A stretch of 64,000 nucleotides of DNA from Paenibacillus sp. YYML68. Lineage in GTDB: Bacteria > Bacillota > Bacilli > Paenibacillales > NBRC-103111. The notes below the pieces were generated by a model. That model worked only from the letters and a program-made list of their open reading frames with translations. It did not search any database and was not told the DNA's origin. The position numbers and the translations under genes were made by a program. Of the stretch, positions 8,365 to 16,884 are shown in pieces (position 1 is the first letter of the stretch; each line of letters starts with the position of its first letter). The stretch spans positions 1,838,501 to 1,902,500 of the forward strand of contig NZ_BQYI01000001.1 of the NCBI RefSeq assembly GCF_027923405.1. Reading direction: 5' to 3'.

Positions 8365-9127
8365 TCTTGCGTTACTATGTACACTTGTGTTCGTTGCCGT
8401 AACGATGCTGATCTCCGTGCGATCCCGGCTCGGACTGGAAAAAGATATTGCAATCGGCACGATTCGCTCAGCTGTGCAGCTGCTTGCGATCGGCTACGTG
8501 CTGCACTACATCTTCGGCGCCGGGCAGCTCTGGCTCATGGTCGTGCTGATCGGTGTCATGATTGCGGTAGCGTCATGGAATGCGGGAGCTCGTGCAGGGC
8601 GTCTAGTCGGCATCCGCTGGCGCATAGCGGCGGCGATTGGCTGTACGGAAGCGATCGCCATGACGCTGCTGCTTGTACTCGGCGTTATAGAGCCGAGGGC
8701 GCAATACATCATCCCGATTAGCGGTATTATTATCGGCAGCTCCATGATCGTCGCCGGTCTGCTGCTCAACCAGCTGGGACGGGAGCTGGAGACATCTCGC
8801 GGTGAGATCGAGGCGCTGCTCGCGCTCGGGGCGGATGCTAGGCAGTCGCTACAGCTCCCTCTGAAGCGAGCTGTCCGGGCAAGCATGATCCCGACTGTAG
8901 ACAGCATGAAGACAGTCGGTCTTGTCCAGCTCCCCGGTATGATGACCGGGATGATTGTGGCAGGCGCCGACCCGATGGAAGCGGTTCGGTATCAGGTGCT
9001 GATCATGTTCGTACTCGCGGCTTCAGCGGCGATGACAGCGATGCTGCTCGGAGCGTGGTCGTATAGGCTGCTGCTCACTCCCGACTTGAGATTGCTTGAG
9101 CCGGATGCGCTCAAGAGGTCTAAGTGA
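8357..9127 (+). CDS. ABC transporter permease, FetB/YbbM (UPF0014) family
   Basis: The 256-residue membrane protein has about seven hydrophobic segments. Family landmarks are EKDIAIGTIRSAVQLLAIGY near the N-terminus, GIIIGSSMIVAG in the middle and PGMMTGMIVAGADP near residue 200. It is the membrane partner of the preceding ATPase and starts inside that gene after an AGGAGGAGG site. By family knowledge it may export iron or another metal; this is an inference. Confidence 0.85.
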   Translation: MSDLALLCTLVFVAVTMLISVRSRLGLEKDIAIGTIRSAVQLLAIGYVLHYIFGAGQLWLMVVLIGVMIAVASWNAGARAGRLVGIRWRIAAAIGCTEAIAMTLLLVLGVIEPRAQYIIPISGIIIGSSMIVAGLLLNQLGRELETSRGEIEALLALGADARQSLQLPLKRAVRASMIPTVDSMKTVGLVQLPGMMTGMIVAGADPMEAVRYQVLIMFVLAASAAMTAMLLGAWSYRLLLTPDLRLLEPDALKRSK

Positions 9128-9171
9128 TGAACGCACAAGAACTGGGCGAGGAATAAGCTTCATAATAGTAA

Positions 9172-9200
9172 GAGCCCCGACCACTGTTGGCCGGGGCTGT
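9172..9200 (+). terminator. Terminator after the FetAB-like operon
   Basis: AGCCCCGACCA / TGGCCGGGGCT forms a stable GC-rich stem 45 bases after the permease stop. The following 9201-9423 holds no supported gene. Confidence 0.7.
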
Positions 9201-9423
9201 CCTGCATCATGCATCATGAGTTCGGATGCTGGGCATCATATTCGTCCGAATACTGGGCAAGCGACTTCACTTTGCCATGGGGGTGCTGGGACTGCTTGCG
9301 AATTTTCCACTCATTTTCTCTGCGGTTTTTCGGATGGCTCATCCTCGTTCACGTCCCTTTCTCCGGATATAGAAAGCATCTTTCTCGTTGGTGCACTTAT
9401 AGGTTGCCGGAGTATCTCCTTCC

Positions 9424-9609
9424 TTATTCGCGAGTTCTGGAATCTGGATCAAGATGTAGATCCTTGTACGTGAAGCGGTGATTCCAATGGTGCTCCATGT
9501 CATACTTGGCTGTATCGCGCAACACCATTTCCAGCAGCATCGAGCTGAATACAAGCGTAATGGAGGCAAACAGCAGCAGCCACATCGCAAATTCTACCAT
9601 CAGCAGCAT
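9424..9609 (-). CDS. Small single-pass membrane protein, 61 aa, unknown
   Basis: The ATG at 9609 follows AAGGGAGAG with an 8-base spacer. Residues about 5-27 are strongly hydrophobic (EFAMWLLLFASITLVF), followed by a charged, His-rich tail containing DMEHHWNHRFTYKD. The pattern suggests a one-span inner-membrane protein with a cytosolic tail. Not recognised. It stands alone between two terminators, and 9610-9796 upstream holds no other gene. Confidence 0.6.
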   Translation of the reverse strand: MLLMVEFAMWLLLFASITLVFSSMLLEMVLRDTAKYDMEHHWNHRFTYKDLHLDPDSRTRE

Positions 9610-9796
9610 GTCGAATTCTCTCCCTTGTAATCGGATACTATCAGTCTATGTGCGAGAGAGGCCGAACATGATGGAAGACGTCTATAGTTTGACAACTTTA
9701 AGACATCTTGCTTGAATCGGTTGTATGGCTGTCGGTTATCGTGTTAATCTGATCAAGCATGGTATACGATTACAGCTATAGGAGCGTGAATTCGCT

Positions 9797-10135
9797 TTGA
9801 CTTACGATATGATGTTCTGGGTGCTGCTCGGCGCGGGCTTCGTCCTGACCGGTCTCGTTGGCGTCCTGGTGATGTGGAGAACTGAGCACGTACTAATATC
9901 CTTTGCGGCTGGCACGCTCGTGAATACACTCATCGCTGTCGGCTCCATCTGGTGGTGGTCATCCGTTTTTCCTGGTGAGGAGCACCACTTCAATCGAATG
10001 TTCGGCATATTCGGCTACGTCGTCTCAGCCGTTAACAACGCAGTACTGCTGCTGTTCGCGCAGCTTGCGATGAAGAAGAAGATCGGCGGGGCGTCTTCTG
10101 CGCAGGAGCAGCTCCAGTATGATGACGATTTGTAA
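9797..10135 (+). CDS. Small membrane protein with three spans, 112 aa, unknown
   Basis: The protein has three hydrophobic segments (about residues 7-27, 33-55 and 68-92) and a short charged C-terminus. The TTG at 9797 is used because AGGAGCGTG lies about 9 bases before it and no better in-frame start exists. No family recognised. Confidence 0.6.
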   Translation: MTYDMMFWVLLGAGFVLTGLVGVLVMWRTEHVLISFAAGTLVNTLIAVGSIWWWSSVFPGEEHHFNRMFGIFGYVVSAVNNAVLLLFAQLAMKKKIGGASSAQEQLQYDDDL

Positions 10136-10326
10136 TCCAACTGTAATGTTCGTATCATCATTCTTTAATGTTCGAGGGCTATAATAACCCTTGACCCCCT
10201 TTTTAATTATATATCCCTTGACGCCTGCAGTCGCCTCGCGATGTGCGGGTTTTTTCTTTATCCTGTGCATATTGGGCAACCGACGGAGACACACTTGGAA
10301 CAAACGTATGCAAGAGGAGGCAGAGC

Positions 10327-10713
10327 ATGAACAACGTGGTCCAAGCGGAATGCAAGCGAGTGCTGGAGAGAAACGATACACTGTGCGCTGACGTAGAGGT
10401 GATTATAGAGGGGAAGGAGCATCATCTGATCGCCCTATTCGCGGAATCGAAGGATAACGATTACGATATGATCATGGTGCTGCGCAAGGACGCAAGCCGA
10501 GAGATCGACTGGTATGATAACGACCTGCATGCCGCCTACGAGGATGTGACGGAGGAGCTGTTCCAGGATCAGCACGGCGAGACGCATTGGGGTGAGCGTG
10601 AGAAATTCAAGGAGCAGGTGCTCAGCTTCGGCTCCGTACGAGCGGACATCAAGAGCAAGCTAGACCAAGCGAAGCTGGAGAAGCAGAAGGAGCTGGCGAG
10701 GTCTACGGTGTAG
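10327..10713 (+). CDS. Hypothetical acidic protein, 128 aa
   Basis: A soluble acidic protein with no membrane segment and no motif I recognise. The C-terminal third is highly charged and probably helical. ATG 10327 follows AGGAGG; the longer frame from 10243 lacks a binding site. A good terminator follows at 10744. Codon use matches the neighbours. Confidence 0.7.
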   Translation: MNNVVQAECKRVLERNDTLCADVEVIIEGKEHHLIALFAESKDNDYDMIMVLRKDASREIDWYDNDLHAAYEDVTEELFQDQHGETHWGEREKFKEQVLSFGSVRADIKSKLDQAKLEKQKELARSTV

Positions 10714-10743
10714 AGGGAGCAAGGCAGCATGACTGGTTATAAT

Positions 10744-10785
10744 AAAAAAGTCGCAGGCCGATTGGATCGCGCCCGCGACTTTTTG
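10744..10785. terminator. Bidirectional terminator
   Basis: AAAAAGTCGC / GCGACTTTTT encloses a GC-rich inner stem. The A-run and T-run on the two sides suit both converging genes. Confidence 0.8.
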
Positions 10786-10796
10786 CGTACATCTGA

Positions 10797-11090
10797 TTAT
10801 TTCGAGGGATGAGACGACTTCGAGCCTTGGTGAGTCCGTTCTTGGCGGGCAGCGAACAAGCGCTCGCGGCTGTCCCAGCGCTGATTGGAGATGAAGAAGC
10901 CGAGAATGCCGAATACGATCAGTCTTGTCGTCAGCCATGAGGAGAGCATCGTTTGCTGTGTCATATACTCGATTAGTGTGAACAGCGCCGTTAAGCCAAT
11001 GCTCCAGAGGAGCACGCCACGCACCATTACATACTTTGCTTTGCCCATCTTGCGCACGTGGGCCCACTTGGCCGCGGCGGCATCATTCAT
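10797..11090 (-). CDS. Small membrane protein with two spans, 97 aa, unknown
   Basis: The ATG at 11090 follows GGAGGAATGTATA. Two hydrophobic segments (about residues 25-43 and 52-70, the second with LIVFGILGFFIS) are flanked by basic residues, and the tail is charged and hydrophilic. The upstream part of the longer open frame lacks coding character. Function unknown. Confidence 0.65.
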   Translation of the reverse strand: MNDAAAAKWAHVRKMGKAKYVMVRGVLLWSIGLTALFTLIEYMTQQTMLSSWLTTRLIVFGILGFFISNQRWDSRERLFAARQERTHQGSKSSHPSK

Positions 11091-11235
11091 TATACATTCC
11101 TCCGAACGTTCAATTGTAAACGACTTGCGGTTGACCTGACTCTGGAACATTATGGTACAATCGGTGTTGAGCCGATTCATGAAGCAGCATGTGCTCTCGA
11201 ATCGCGAATGCTTATAGAAGGGCGGCGTCACAAAC

Positions 11236-11901
11236 GTGAGCAAACTGTTATTATTTCCACTCCTATGGTGGCTGTTCGGCAATCCGTTCGTTGCATTACT
11301 CGTGCTGCTCCTCATTCTGTACATGATGGAGCGGCGCTTCATCGGCCTGACTCCGAGCTTGCTTAAGCCATTGACGCGGATGCGCAAGCTGAGCAAGCTG
11401 AAGGAGGAGCTTCGTCTCAGTCCTCATCATACGTCGACGAAGCTCGAGATTGCAAGGCTGTATATGGAGGAAGGCAAGTATGATGCAGCTTACCCGCTGC
11501 TCACCGAGGTGCTGCAGGTCATGGACGATTCGGCTGACGTGCTGAGCGAGCTAGGCACATGTGAGCTGAAGCGCGGTGCGAAGGCGGAAGGCGAAGCTCA
11601 CATTCTGCAGGCGCTGGAGCTCAATCCACGGGTCAAATACGGCGAGCCGTACTTGAGACTTGCAGAATCGTTCGCGCTCTCGGACCCACAGAAGGCTGTC
11701 CAATACTTGGAGCAATTCCGGACCATTCACTCTTCCTCTTGCGAGGCGAATTACCGTCTTGGCGCTCTGCTGAAGCAGCTTGGCCGTGTCGAGGAAGCTC
11801 GTCAGGCGTTCCGGGAGACGGTTGAGCTGTACCGTGGACTTCCTCGATATAAGCGGCGCCATGAGCGCCGCTGGGCGCTGCTAGCCCGTCTCCAGGCGTA
11901 A
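11236..11901 (+). CDS. Membrane-anchored tetratricopeptide repeat protein
   Basis: The 221-residue protein begins with a hydrophobic segment (about residues 3-30). From about residue 55 it carries helical repeats of TPR type, including LEIARLYMEEGKYDAAYPLL, LSELGTCELKRG and YRLGALLKQLGRVEEARQAF. TPR domains mediate protein contacts; the partner is unknown. GTG 11236 is preceded by GAAGGGCGG. It converges on thiO, 6 bases away, with no clear terminator between them. Confidence 0.75.
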   Translation: MSKLLLFPLLWWLFGNPFVALLVLLLILYMMERRFIGLTPSLLKPLTRMRKLSKLKEELRLSPHHTSTKLEIARLYMEEGKYDAAYPLLTEVLQVMDDSADVLSELGTCELKRGAKAEGEAHILQALELNPRVKYGEPYLRLAESFALSDPQKAVQYLEQFRTIHSSSCEANYRLGALLKQLGRVEEARQAFRETVELYRGLPRYKRRHERRWALLARLQA

Positions 11902-11906
11902 AGTTA

Positions 11907-13064
11907 TTACAACGCCTGCGAGGCGCCTGCGAGCGCTCTTGCCGGTGCATATGGGGTCAAATCCACCTCTGGCGTAATTCCGGTCGCCAGCTGGCCGATC
12001 ACTCTGCCTGTAATGGGAGCGAGCAGGATGCCGTTGCGGAAGTGTCCAGTCGCAAGCAACAGCCCCGGAGCTCCCTCCCAAGCTCCCAGATACGGCAAGC
12101 CGTCCAGAGTGCCAGGGCGCAGGCCCGACCAAGTGCTGACGAATTCGGCCTCGGCCATGCGCGGCAGCAGCTCCTGGGCACGATCGTGCAGCACTGAGAT
12201 CGCCGTCGCTGTTGCCCGCTTGTCGAAGCCAGCCTCCACCTGCGTCGCACCGATAATGCAGCTGCCATCAGCCTTCGGCACGATGTAGCAGCCCTTCGTG
12301 AACAGCGTGTGGCTAATGAGCGGTGCTTCGGTCCTCAGGGCGAGGCACTGTCCCTTCACTGGGAATATCGGCAGCTTCAAGCCGAGCGGCTCTGTTAGCG
12401 AGGAGCTCCAGGCTCCCGCGGCAAGGACGACAAGGTCGGCGTACAGCTCGCCCTCAGGCGTAGAGACGCCGCAGACGCTCCCTGTGCCTGGGGCTGTCAG
12501 CAGCTTGAACACAGGCGCCCATTCCTTGACGCAGCAGCCTTGACGCTCGAGTGCAGCACGCAGTGACCGCGTAAGCCATACCGGGTGAACCTGATGATCC
12601 TTGGGCAAATACAGTCCGCCGCGCACGGACGGGGTTAGCTCGTTCTCGATCTGAAGTAGACTTTGGGCATCCAGCCATTCGGCATCTTGAATCCAGTCCA
12701 GCCGGGAGCGCAGCTCCTGTTCATCCTCCTCGGATAGTGCGGCCCGGACGATTCCCTTCGCGATGTATTGCGGAGCGATGCCGGAGGCGGCTTCCAGCTC
12801 CTCGGTCCAATCGCTGTATAGCTGTTGACTTGCGCGGCACAGGTCGTAGAACGGTCCTGGATGGTGGGTCTCCGATTGAGCGCCCAGCATGCCGGCGGCC
12901 GCGGTCGATGCCTCCTGGCTCCAGCCGCTCTTGTCTATGATGGTGCAGGCGAAGCCTGCCTTGCCTAGCTCATAAGCGATGGAGGCGCCTATCACGCCCC
13001 CTCCTACGATAATCGCATGAGAGCGTGTGGAATGATTACGTCTATCAGATGTGGATATGTTCAT
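11907..13064 (-). CDS. thiO: Glycine oxidase ThiO
   Basis: The 385-residue FAD-dependent oxidase has the dinucleotide-binding motif GGGVIGASIAYELG near residue 21, then TAAAGMLGAQ and a C-terminal GLRPGTLDGLPYLG plus ATGHFRNGILLAP. ThiO oxidises glycine to iminoglyoxylate for the thiazole half of thiamin. It lies directly after tenI, and its AAGGAG site is inside the end of tenI, so translation is probably coupled. The usual thiS-thiG-thiF genes do not follow. Confidence 0.9.
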   Translation of the reverse strand: MNISTSDRRNHSTRSHAIIVGGGVIGASIAYELGKAGFACTIIDKSGWSQEASTAAAGMLGAQSETHHPGPFYDLCRASQQLYSDWTEELEAASGIAPQYIAKGIVRAALSEEDEQELRSRLDWIQDAEWLDAQSLLQIENELTPSVRGGLYLPKDHQVHPVWLTRSLRAALERQGCCVKEWAPVFKLLTAPGTGSVCGVSTPEGELYADLVVLAAGAWSSSLTEPLGLKLPIFPVKGQCLALRTEAPLISHTLFTKGCYIVPKADGSCIIGATQVEAGFDKRATATAISVLHDRAQELLPRMAEAEFVSTWSGLRPGTLDGLPYLGAWEGAPGLLLATGHFRNGILLAPITGRVIGQLATGITPEVDLTPYAPARALAGASQAL

Positions 13065-13074
13065 GCTAGCTCTA

Positions 13075-13716
13075 TCACTCCTTGCGGTGCGGCTTCGTCT
13101 TGTCGAGCGCTTCGTGGAAGCGCTGGGCTTGACGAGCCGGGTTGTCGCTTAACAAGATGCCGGAGAGTACCGCGATGCCGGCAGCTCCGGCTTGAATCAC
13201 TTCATGTGTGCGCTCTGGGGTAATCCCCCCGATCGCAATTGTCGGCAGTGGACAGGCGCTGGACGCCATGGTCAGGGCGTGGAGGCCTCGTCCGGGTAGC
13301 CCCGCCTTCGAGCCGGTCTCATAGATGTGGCCGAACAGAACGAAGTCTGCCTGCTCACGAGCCGCTTCCGCAGCCTCTTCAGGGCTGTGGACAGATCGTC
13401 CAATGCAGGCGCCTGTCTGGAGCAGTCTACGGGCCTCAAGTGGCGTCAGGCTGCCTCCGCCAAGCTGCACGCCGTCAGCGCCGACCGCTGCGGCCGCGTC
13501 AACGCGGTCGTTGAGCAGCACGAGCATGTGCGGCAGCAGCTGCTTGAGGACTGTGTACCAGCGCATCAGCTCTTGGGCGGAGCGATGCTTCTCCCGGATA
13601 TGGAGCACATCGACGGAGCCGATCGGCAGCTGACTGACGATGGCGGTCAACTCCTCGAGCTCCTGTCGGCCTGTTGTAATGAGATGTAAAGTTGCACGAG
13701 ACGTCAATAGGTTCAT
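13075..13716 (-). CDS. tenI: TenI-type thiazole tautomerase (ThiE superfamily)
   Basis: The 213-residue TIM barrel shows HIREK, LLNDRVDAA, GADGVQLGGGSL, GRSVHS and IAIGGI. It belongs to the ThiE/TenI superfamily. ThiE normally has an LGQxD motif where this protein has LGGGS, which favours TenI, the enzyme that aromatises the thiazole phosphate. The tenI-thiO order is as in Bacillus. It is transcribed away from thiD. A ThiE function cannot be fully excluded. Confidence 0.8.
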   Translation of the reverse strand: MNLLTSRATLHLITTGRQELEELTAIVSQLPIGSVDVLHIREKHRSAQELMRWYTVLKQLLPHMLVLLNDRVDAAAAVGADGVQLGGGSLTPLEARRLLQTGACIGRSVHSPEEAAEAAREQADFVLFGHIYETGSKAGLPGRGLHALTMASSACPLPTIAIGGITPERTHEVIQAGAAGIAVLSGILLSDNPARQAQRFHEALDKTKPHRKE

Positions 13717-13963
13717 TTTCGCAGCAGCCCGAGCCTTTCTCGTATCGGATGCTCTCCATTAGAGCATGTGTGGTAGCAGCATCCGAATATAATATGTTCA
13801 TCATACCCCTCGGGCGGATGCATCGTCAAAGTGTTTACGAAAGTTGTCAAAAAAATATCACGAAACGACGTGCAGCATGCCTCTTCCTCGCCTTGACGAG
13901 CAGCTTCCGGGAATACTACACTTATTAGGAAGCAGTTGTTTATCGATAAAGGATGGGTGCAGG

Positions 13964-14803
13964 ATGAAGGTGTATAAGGCATTAACGATAGCGGGGTCTG
14001 ATAGCGGCGGCGGCGCCGGCATACAGGCAGACTTGAAGACGTTCCAGATGCTCGATGTGTTCGGCATGAGTGCGATTACGGCCGTTACCGCGCAAAATAC
14101 GCTTGGCGTTCACGGTATATACGATATTCCGCTGGAAGGCATTGAGGAGCAGCTGGAGGCGGTATTGTCTGATCTCGGCGCCGATGCGGCCAAAACTGGC
14201 ATGCTGTCGCAGCCGGAGGTGATCGAGCTGGCTGCGAATAGTATTCGCAAGCATCGGATCGACCGTCTCGTCGTTGATCCGGTTATGGTTGCGAAGGGCG
14301 GGGCGAGTCTGCTTGCGGTCAGTGCGCAGTCGGCGCTGCGGGACAAGCTGCTGCCGCTCGCCGCGGTCGTGACGCCGAATATTCCGGAGGCGGAGGTGCT
14401 GACCGGACTGTCCATCGATTCGATGGACAAGATGAAGGAGGCGGCAAGCAGGCTCGTGAACGAGTTCGGCGCGAAGGCAGCCATCGTCAAGGGCGGACAT
14501 GCCGCCGGCGAGCCGACGGATGTGCTATACGACGGAGAGTCCTACCACCTCCTCACAGCAGAGCGCTATGAGACTCGCCATACGCATGGGACAGGCTGCA
14601 CGTTCTCAGCAGCGATATGCGCGGAGCTGGCCAAGGGCCGCACGCTGCTTGAGGCCGCGCACACGGCCAAGTCGTTCATTACGCTCGCAATCTCGCGTGA
14701 GCTCGGAATCGGTGCGGGTCATGGACCGACGAACCATTGGGCATACGCTCGCGAGCAACAGCTCAGCTCAAGCCGAGCGAAGGAAGAGGGGCAATCGTCA
14801 TGA
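13964..14803 (+). CDS. thiD: Hydroxymethylpyrimidine/phosphomethylpyrimidine kinase ThiD
   Basis: The 279-residue ribokinase-fold enzyme has [19 protein letters not shown] at the N-terminus, [10 protein letters not shown] near residue 105 and [13 protein letters not shown] with the catalytic GTGC loop near residue 210. It phosphorylates HMP and HMP-P in thiamin synthesis. ATG 13964 is the family start; the longer frame from 13844 covers an untranslated-looking leader. It is divergent from tenI-thiO, and no THI-box was found in the 247 bases between them. It overlaps the next small gene by 4 bases. Confidence 0.93.
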   Translation: MKVYKALTIAGSDSGGGAGIQADLKTFQMLDVFGMSAITAVTAQNTLGVHGIYDIPLEGIEEQLEAVLSDLGADAAKTGMLSQPEVIELAANSIRKHRIDRLVVDPVMVAKGGASLLAVSAQSALRDKLLPLAAVVTPNIPEAEVLTGLSIDSMDKMKEAASRLVNEFGAKAAIVKGGHAAGEPTDVLYDGESYHLLTAERYETRHTHGTGCTFSAAICAELAKGRTLLEAAHTAKSFITLAISRELGIGAGHGPTNHWAYAREQQLSSSRAKEEGQSS

Positions 14804-14913
14804 GCTATGAATATTTGATGCAGGCGCTGCTGCTCATCGTGCTGCTACTCGTCACATTCCCGGCTATATGGCTATGGTCGAAGTGGAAAAAGAACAAACG
14901 GAAGCGGGGCTAG
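14800..14913 (+). CDS. 37-residue single-span membrane peptide
   Basis: Starts at ATG 14800, overlapping the thiD stop as ATGA, with AGGAAGAGGGG upstream. Residues about 7-26 are hydrophobic (ALLLIVLLLVTFPAIWLW), followed by a very basic tail KWKKNKRKRG. The operon position and the binding site argue that it is translated. It probably sits in the membrane with its positive tail inside the cell. Function unknown. Confidence 0.65.
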   Translation: MSYEYLMQALLLIVLLLVTFPAIWLWSKWKKNKRKRG

Positions 14914-14916
14914 ACC

Positions 14917-15354
14917 ATGTATTACGTGAACCAAGAGCAGATCGACCGTCGTCTTCAATTCATTCCGGTGCTGCTCGAAGCAAGTCGTGCGCTGACAGAG
15001 GCCAAGCCATTCGATGCGGTGCTTAGCCGATTTGCGCTGGAGCATACGCTATATCTCGCCATCGAGACGGTAACGGATCTCGGAAGCTTGCTGATCGACG
15101 CCTTCATGATGCGCGACGCGAGCAGCTATGAGGATATTATCGACATTCTTGAGGGCGAGCAAGTTTTCGGTGCTGTAACGGCTCGAACGCTAAGAGAGCT
15201 GGTCCAGCTTCGCCGTCTGCTTACGCAGGAATATATGGATGAGCGCTCTCAAGCCGCGGAGACAACCTTATTTGGCGTCCTGCAGCAGCTGCCGGATGCG
15301 TTAACGGATTTCGCTGAGGCGATCCCTGCTTTTATTAACCGTGAGAAAATTTAA
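14917..15354 (+). CDS. DUF86/HepT-like protein (YutE-like)
   Basis: The 145-residue all-helical protein shows LEHTLYLAIETVTDLGSLLID near residues 42-62, the DUF86/HepT signature. HepT proteins are HEPN RNases whose active site is R-N-x-x-x-H near the C-terminus. Here the corresponding stretch reads RRLLTQEY, with no histidine, and no MNT nucleotidyltransferase partner is adjacent. It is therefore more likely a YutE-type housekeeping homologue than an active toxin. It follows the 37-residue ORF by 3 bases. Confidence 0.75.
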   Translation: MYYVNQEQIDRRLQFIPVLLEASRALTEAKPFDAVLSRFALEHTLYLAIETVTDLGSLLIDAFMMRDASSYEDIIDILEGEQVFGAVTARTLRELVQLRRLLTQEYMDERSQAAETTLFGVLQQLPDALTDFAEAIPAFINREKI

Positions 15355-15370
15355 TTGGATCACACATCAG

Positions 15371-15399
15371 GCGGACGTTCTCCGGAGCGTCTGCTCTTT
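15371..15399 (+). terminator. Terminator after the thiD operon
   Basis: GCGGACGTTC / GAGCGTCTGC pairs over 10 bases around TCCG and is followed by a short T-rich tail. Confidence 0.6.
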
Positions 15400-15560
15400 G
15401 TGATGTCTCGACTACAGGTAAGTCCTTCCTTGATTCGTAATTTACATACAGCAGCGCATATGAATTTACTAAAACGATAGATTCGTATACAATGAGCATA
15501 TGCATACGGGACGGCTTGTTCAGATGAACAGGCCTGCTGCTAGAAGGACGGTGAAGCCGG

Positions 15561-16211
15561 ATGAACTATGAGCCCGATGTATCGACACGGAAGGTCATTT
15601 TACATCTGCTGAAGACGAAGGGTGCATTAAGCGTTGGCGACCTGTCGAAGCAGCTTGGTATAACGGAAATGGCGGTTCGCCGTCATCTAAATACATTGGA
15701 GCGTGATGGCTTCATTGAGTCTAAGCTTGTTCGCCAAGCGATGGGAAGACCGTCTCACCTATACTCGCTCGCTCCGGCAGCCGATGAATTATTTCCTAAG
15801 AAATATCATACGCTGGCGCTCGACCTGCTTGGTGAGCTTGTGGAGCTGGCTGGTGAGGAGCAGGTGCATGAGCTGTTCGATCGCCGCAGAGAGCGTCTTA
15901 TTGAGCGATACGAGAGTCGGATGGCAGGCAAGTCGCTGTCCCAGCGCGTTGCCGAGCTGACCGATATTCAGAACGCGAACGGCTATATGGTGCAGCTGGA
16001 TGAACGGGAGGACGGAGCGTTCGTGCTGCAGGAGCACAATTGTCCGATCTCGCAGGTGGCGAATCAATTCCAGCATGCGTGCAGCTGTGAGCTCTCGATG
16101 TTCCGCACGCTGCTCGGCAATGATGCAGAGGTTGAGCGTACGGAATGTCTTGCGAAGGGCGGCATGAAGTGTACGTATATTATACAGCAGCGAGAGGAAG
16201 CATCGAGCTGA
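15561..16211 (+). CDS. Winged-helix regulator with cysteine cluster, SufR-like
   Basis: The 216-residue protein has an N-terminal winged helix (residues about 8-70; LSVGDLSKQLGITEMAVRRH). A C-terminal domain carries cysteines at 161, 174, 176, 196 and 204 (C-x12-C-x-C-x19-C-x7-C). This layout resembles SufR-type repressors, in which the cysteines hold an Fe-S cluster and sense iron-sulfur status. No suf or isc genes are nearby, so the target is unknown. ATG 15561 is preceded by AGAAGG. Confidence 0.72.
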   Translation: MNYEPDVSTRKVILHLLKTKGALSVGDLSKQLGITEMAVRRHLNTLERDGFIESKLVRQAMGRPSHLYSLAPAADELFPKKYHTLALDLLGELVELAGEEQVHELFDRRRERLIERYESRMAGKSLSQRVAELTDIQNANGYMVQLDEREDGAFVLQEHNCPISQVANQFQHACSCELSMFRTLLGNDAEVERTECLAKGGMKCTYIIQQREEASS

Positions 16212-16286
16212 TCGATGGAAGTATGCATAGCCTGGCTTAACTCGGAAGCCTGTTAGTTGCAGGAGCAGACCGACTCGACAGATGTG

Positions 16287-16340
16287 AACTGCACCCCAAT
16301 TGTTAGACACCATCTAACGATTGGAGGTGCAGTTTTTTTG
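16287..16340 (+). terminator. Long terminator hairpin
   Basis: AACTGCAC...GTTAGA and TCTAAC...GTGCAGTT form about 21 base pairs with a single bulge around a 5-base loop, then a run of seven T. It ends the SufR-like gene. Confidence 0.85.
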
Positions 16341-16439
16341 CATGCGCTGGTACATATTTGAAGCACGGGTCGGGTATCCTGAATGAGTATGAAGGCGATA
16401 CCTATGCCAGCCAAGCTGTGGGATAAGGAGGGACCTAGC

Positions 16440-16610
16440 GTGAACCGTGAGCTCATGAAGGAATGGTTCGGCCGTCCGCTGACTGATCGGGAGAAGGCTG
16501 AATATTGGCAGGATGCGATCCCCGATGAAGACGATGCGATGTTCTCCAGTGAAGAGATCGATACGAGCCGTAAGGCGGTAATTCCGAGGAGGAGGGGGGA
16601 GAAGCCATGA
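16440..16610 (+). CDS. Hypothetical acidic protein, 56 aa
   Basis: A GTG at 16440 lies 7 bases after a perfect AAGGAGGG (16425-16432), in frame with a longer open frame from 16383 that has no binding site. The product is soluble, acidic in the middle (DAIPDEDDAMF) and ends in a basic RRRGEKP. Its stop overlaps the next start. Not recognised. Confidence 0.7.
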   Translation: MNRELMKEWFGRPLTDREKAEYWQDAIPDEDDAMFSSEEIDTSRKAVIPRRRGEKP

Positions 16611-16789
16611 GTCGCTTACACGAAATTGTAGAAAACCATCAGCAGCTGGAGCAGCTGAACGCGCTGCTGAAGCATTACAGCGTGAATGCCCAGTATGTCA
16701 CCTCCTCGTTAATTAAGTCGTTCGAGGACGAAGAGGAGAAGAACGAGGACCTGCTGACCGATCTGAAGCAGCTCTTCTTCATTAGCTAG
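16607..16789 (+). CDS. Hypothetical helical protein, 60 aa
   Basis: Starts at ATG 16607, overlapping the previous stop by 4 bases, after GAGGAGGAGG. The small charged protein is probably alpha-helical (NHQQLEQLNALLKHY, then an acidic EDEEEKNED). The two small genes form an operon. Function unknown. Confidence 0.7.
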   Translation: MSRLHEIVENHQQLEQLNALLKHYSVNAQYVTSSLIKSFEDEEEKNEDLLTDLKQLFFIS

Positions 16790-16817
16790 TGCTACCGAAT
16801 GTTACCGGCAGACAAAC

Positions 16818-16854
16818 AAGACGAGGCTGACCTGCTCAGGTTGGCCTCGTCTTT
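16818..16854. terminator. Bidirectional terminator between small operon and def
   Basis: AAGACGAGGC...ACCT pairs with AGGT...GCCTCGTCTT. It lies between converging genes. Confidence 0.75.
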
Positions 16855-16884
16855 GCATCTGGATGGGAGGTAGCGTCATTCCTA

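Noticed and set aside
9209-9481. Plus-strand ORF, 90 aa, rich in Trp, Cys and Ser
   Set aside because: No ribosome binding site, odd composition, and it is antisense to the better-supported 61-residue gene at 9424-9609.
13700-13963. Search for a TPP riboswitch between tenI and thiD
   Set aside because: The conserved CTGAGA and ACCTGATCTGG-type blocks are absent on both strands.
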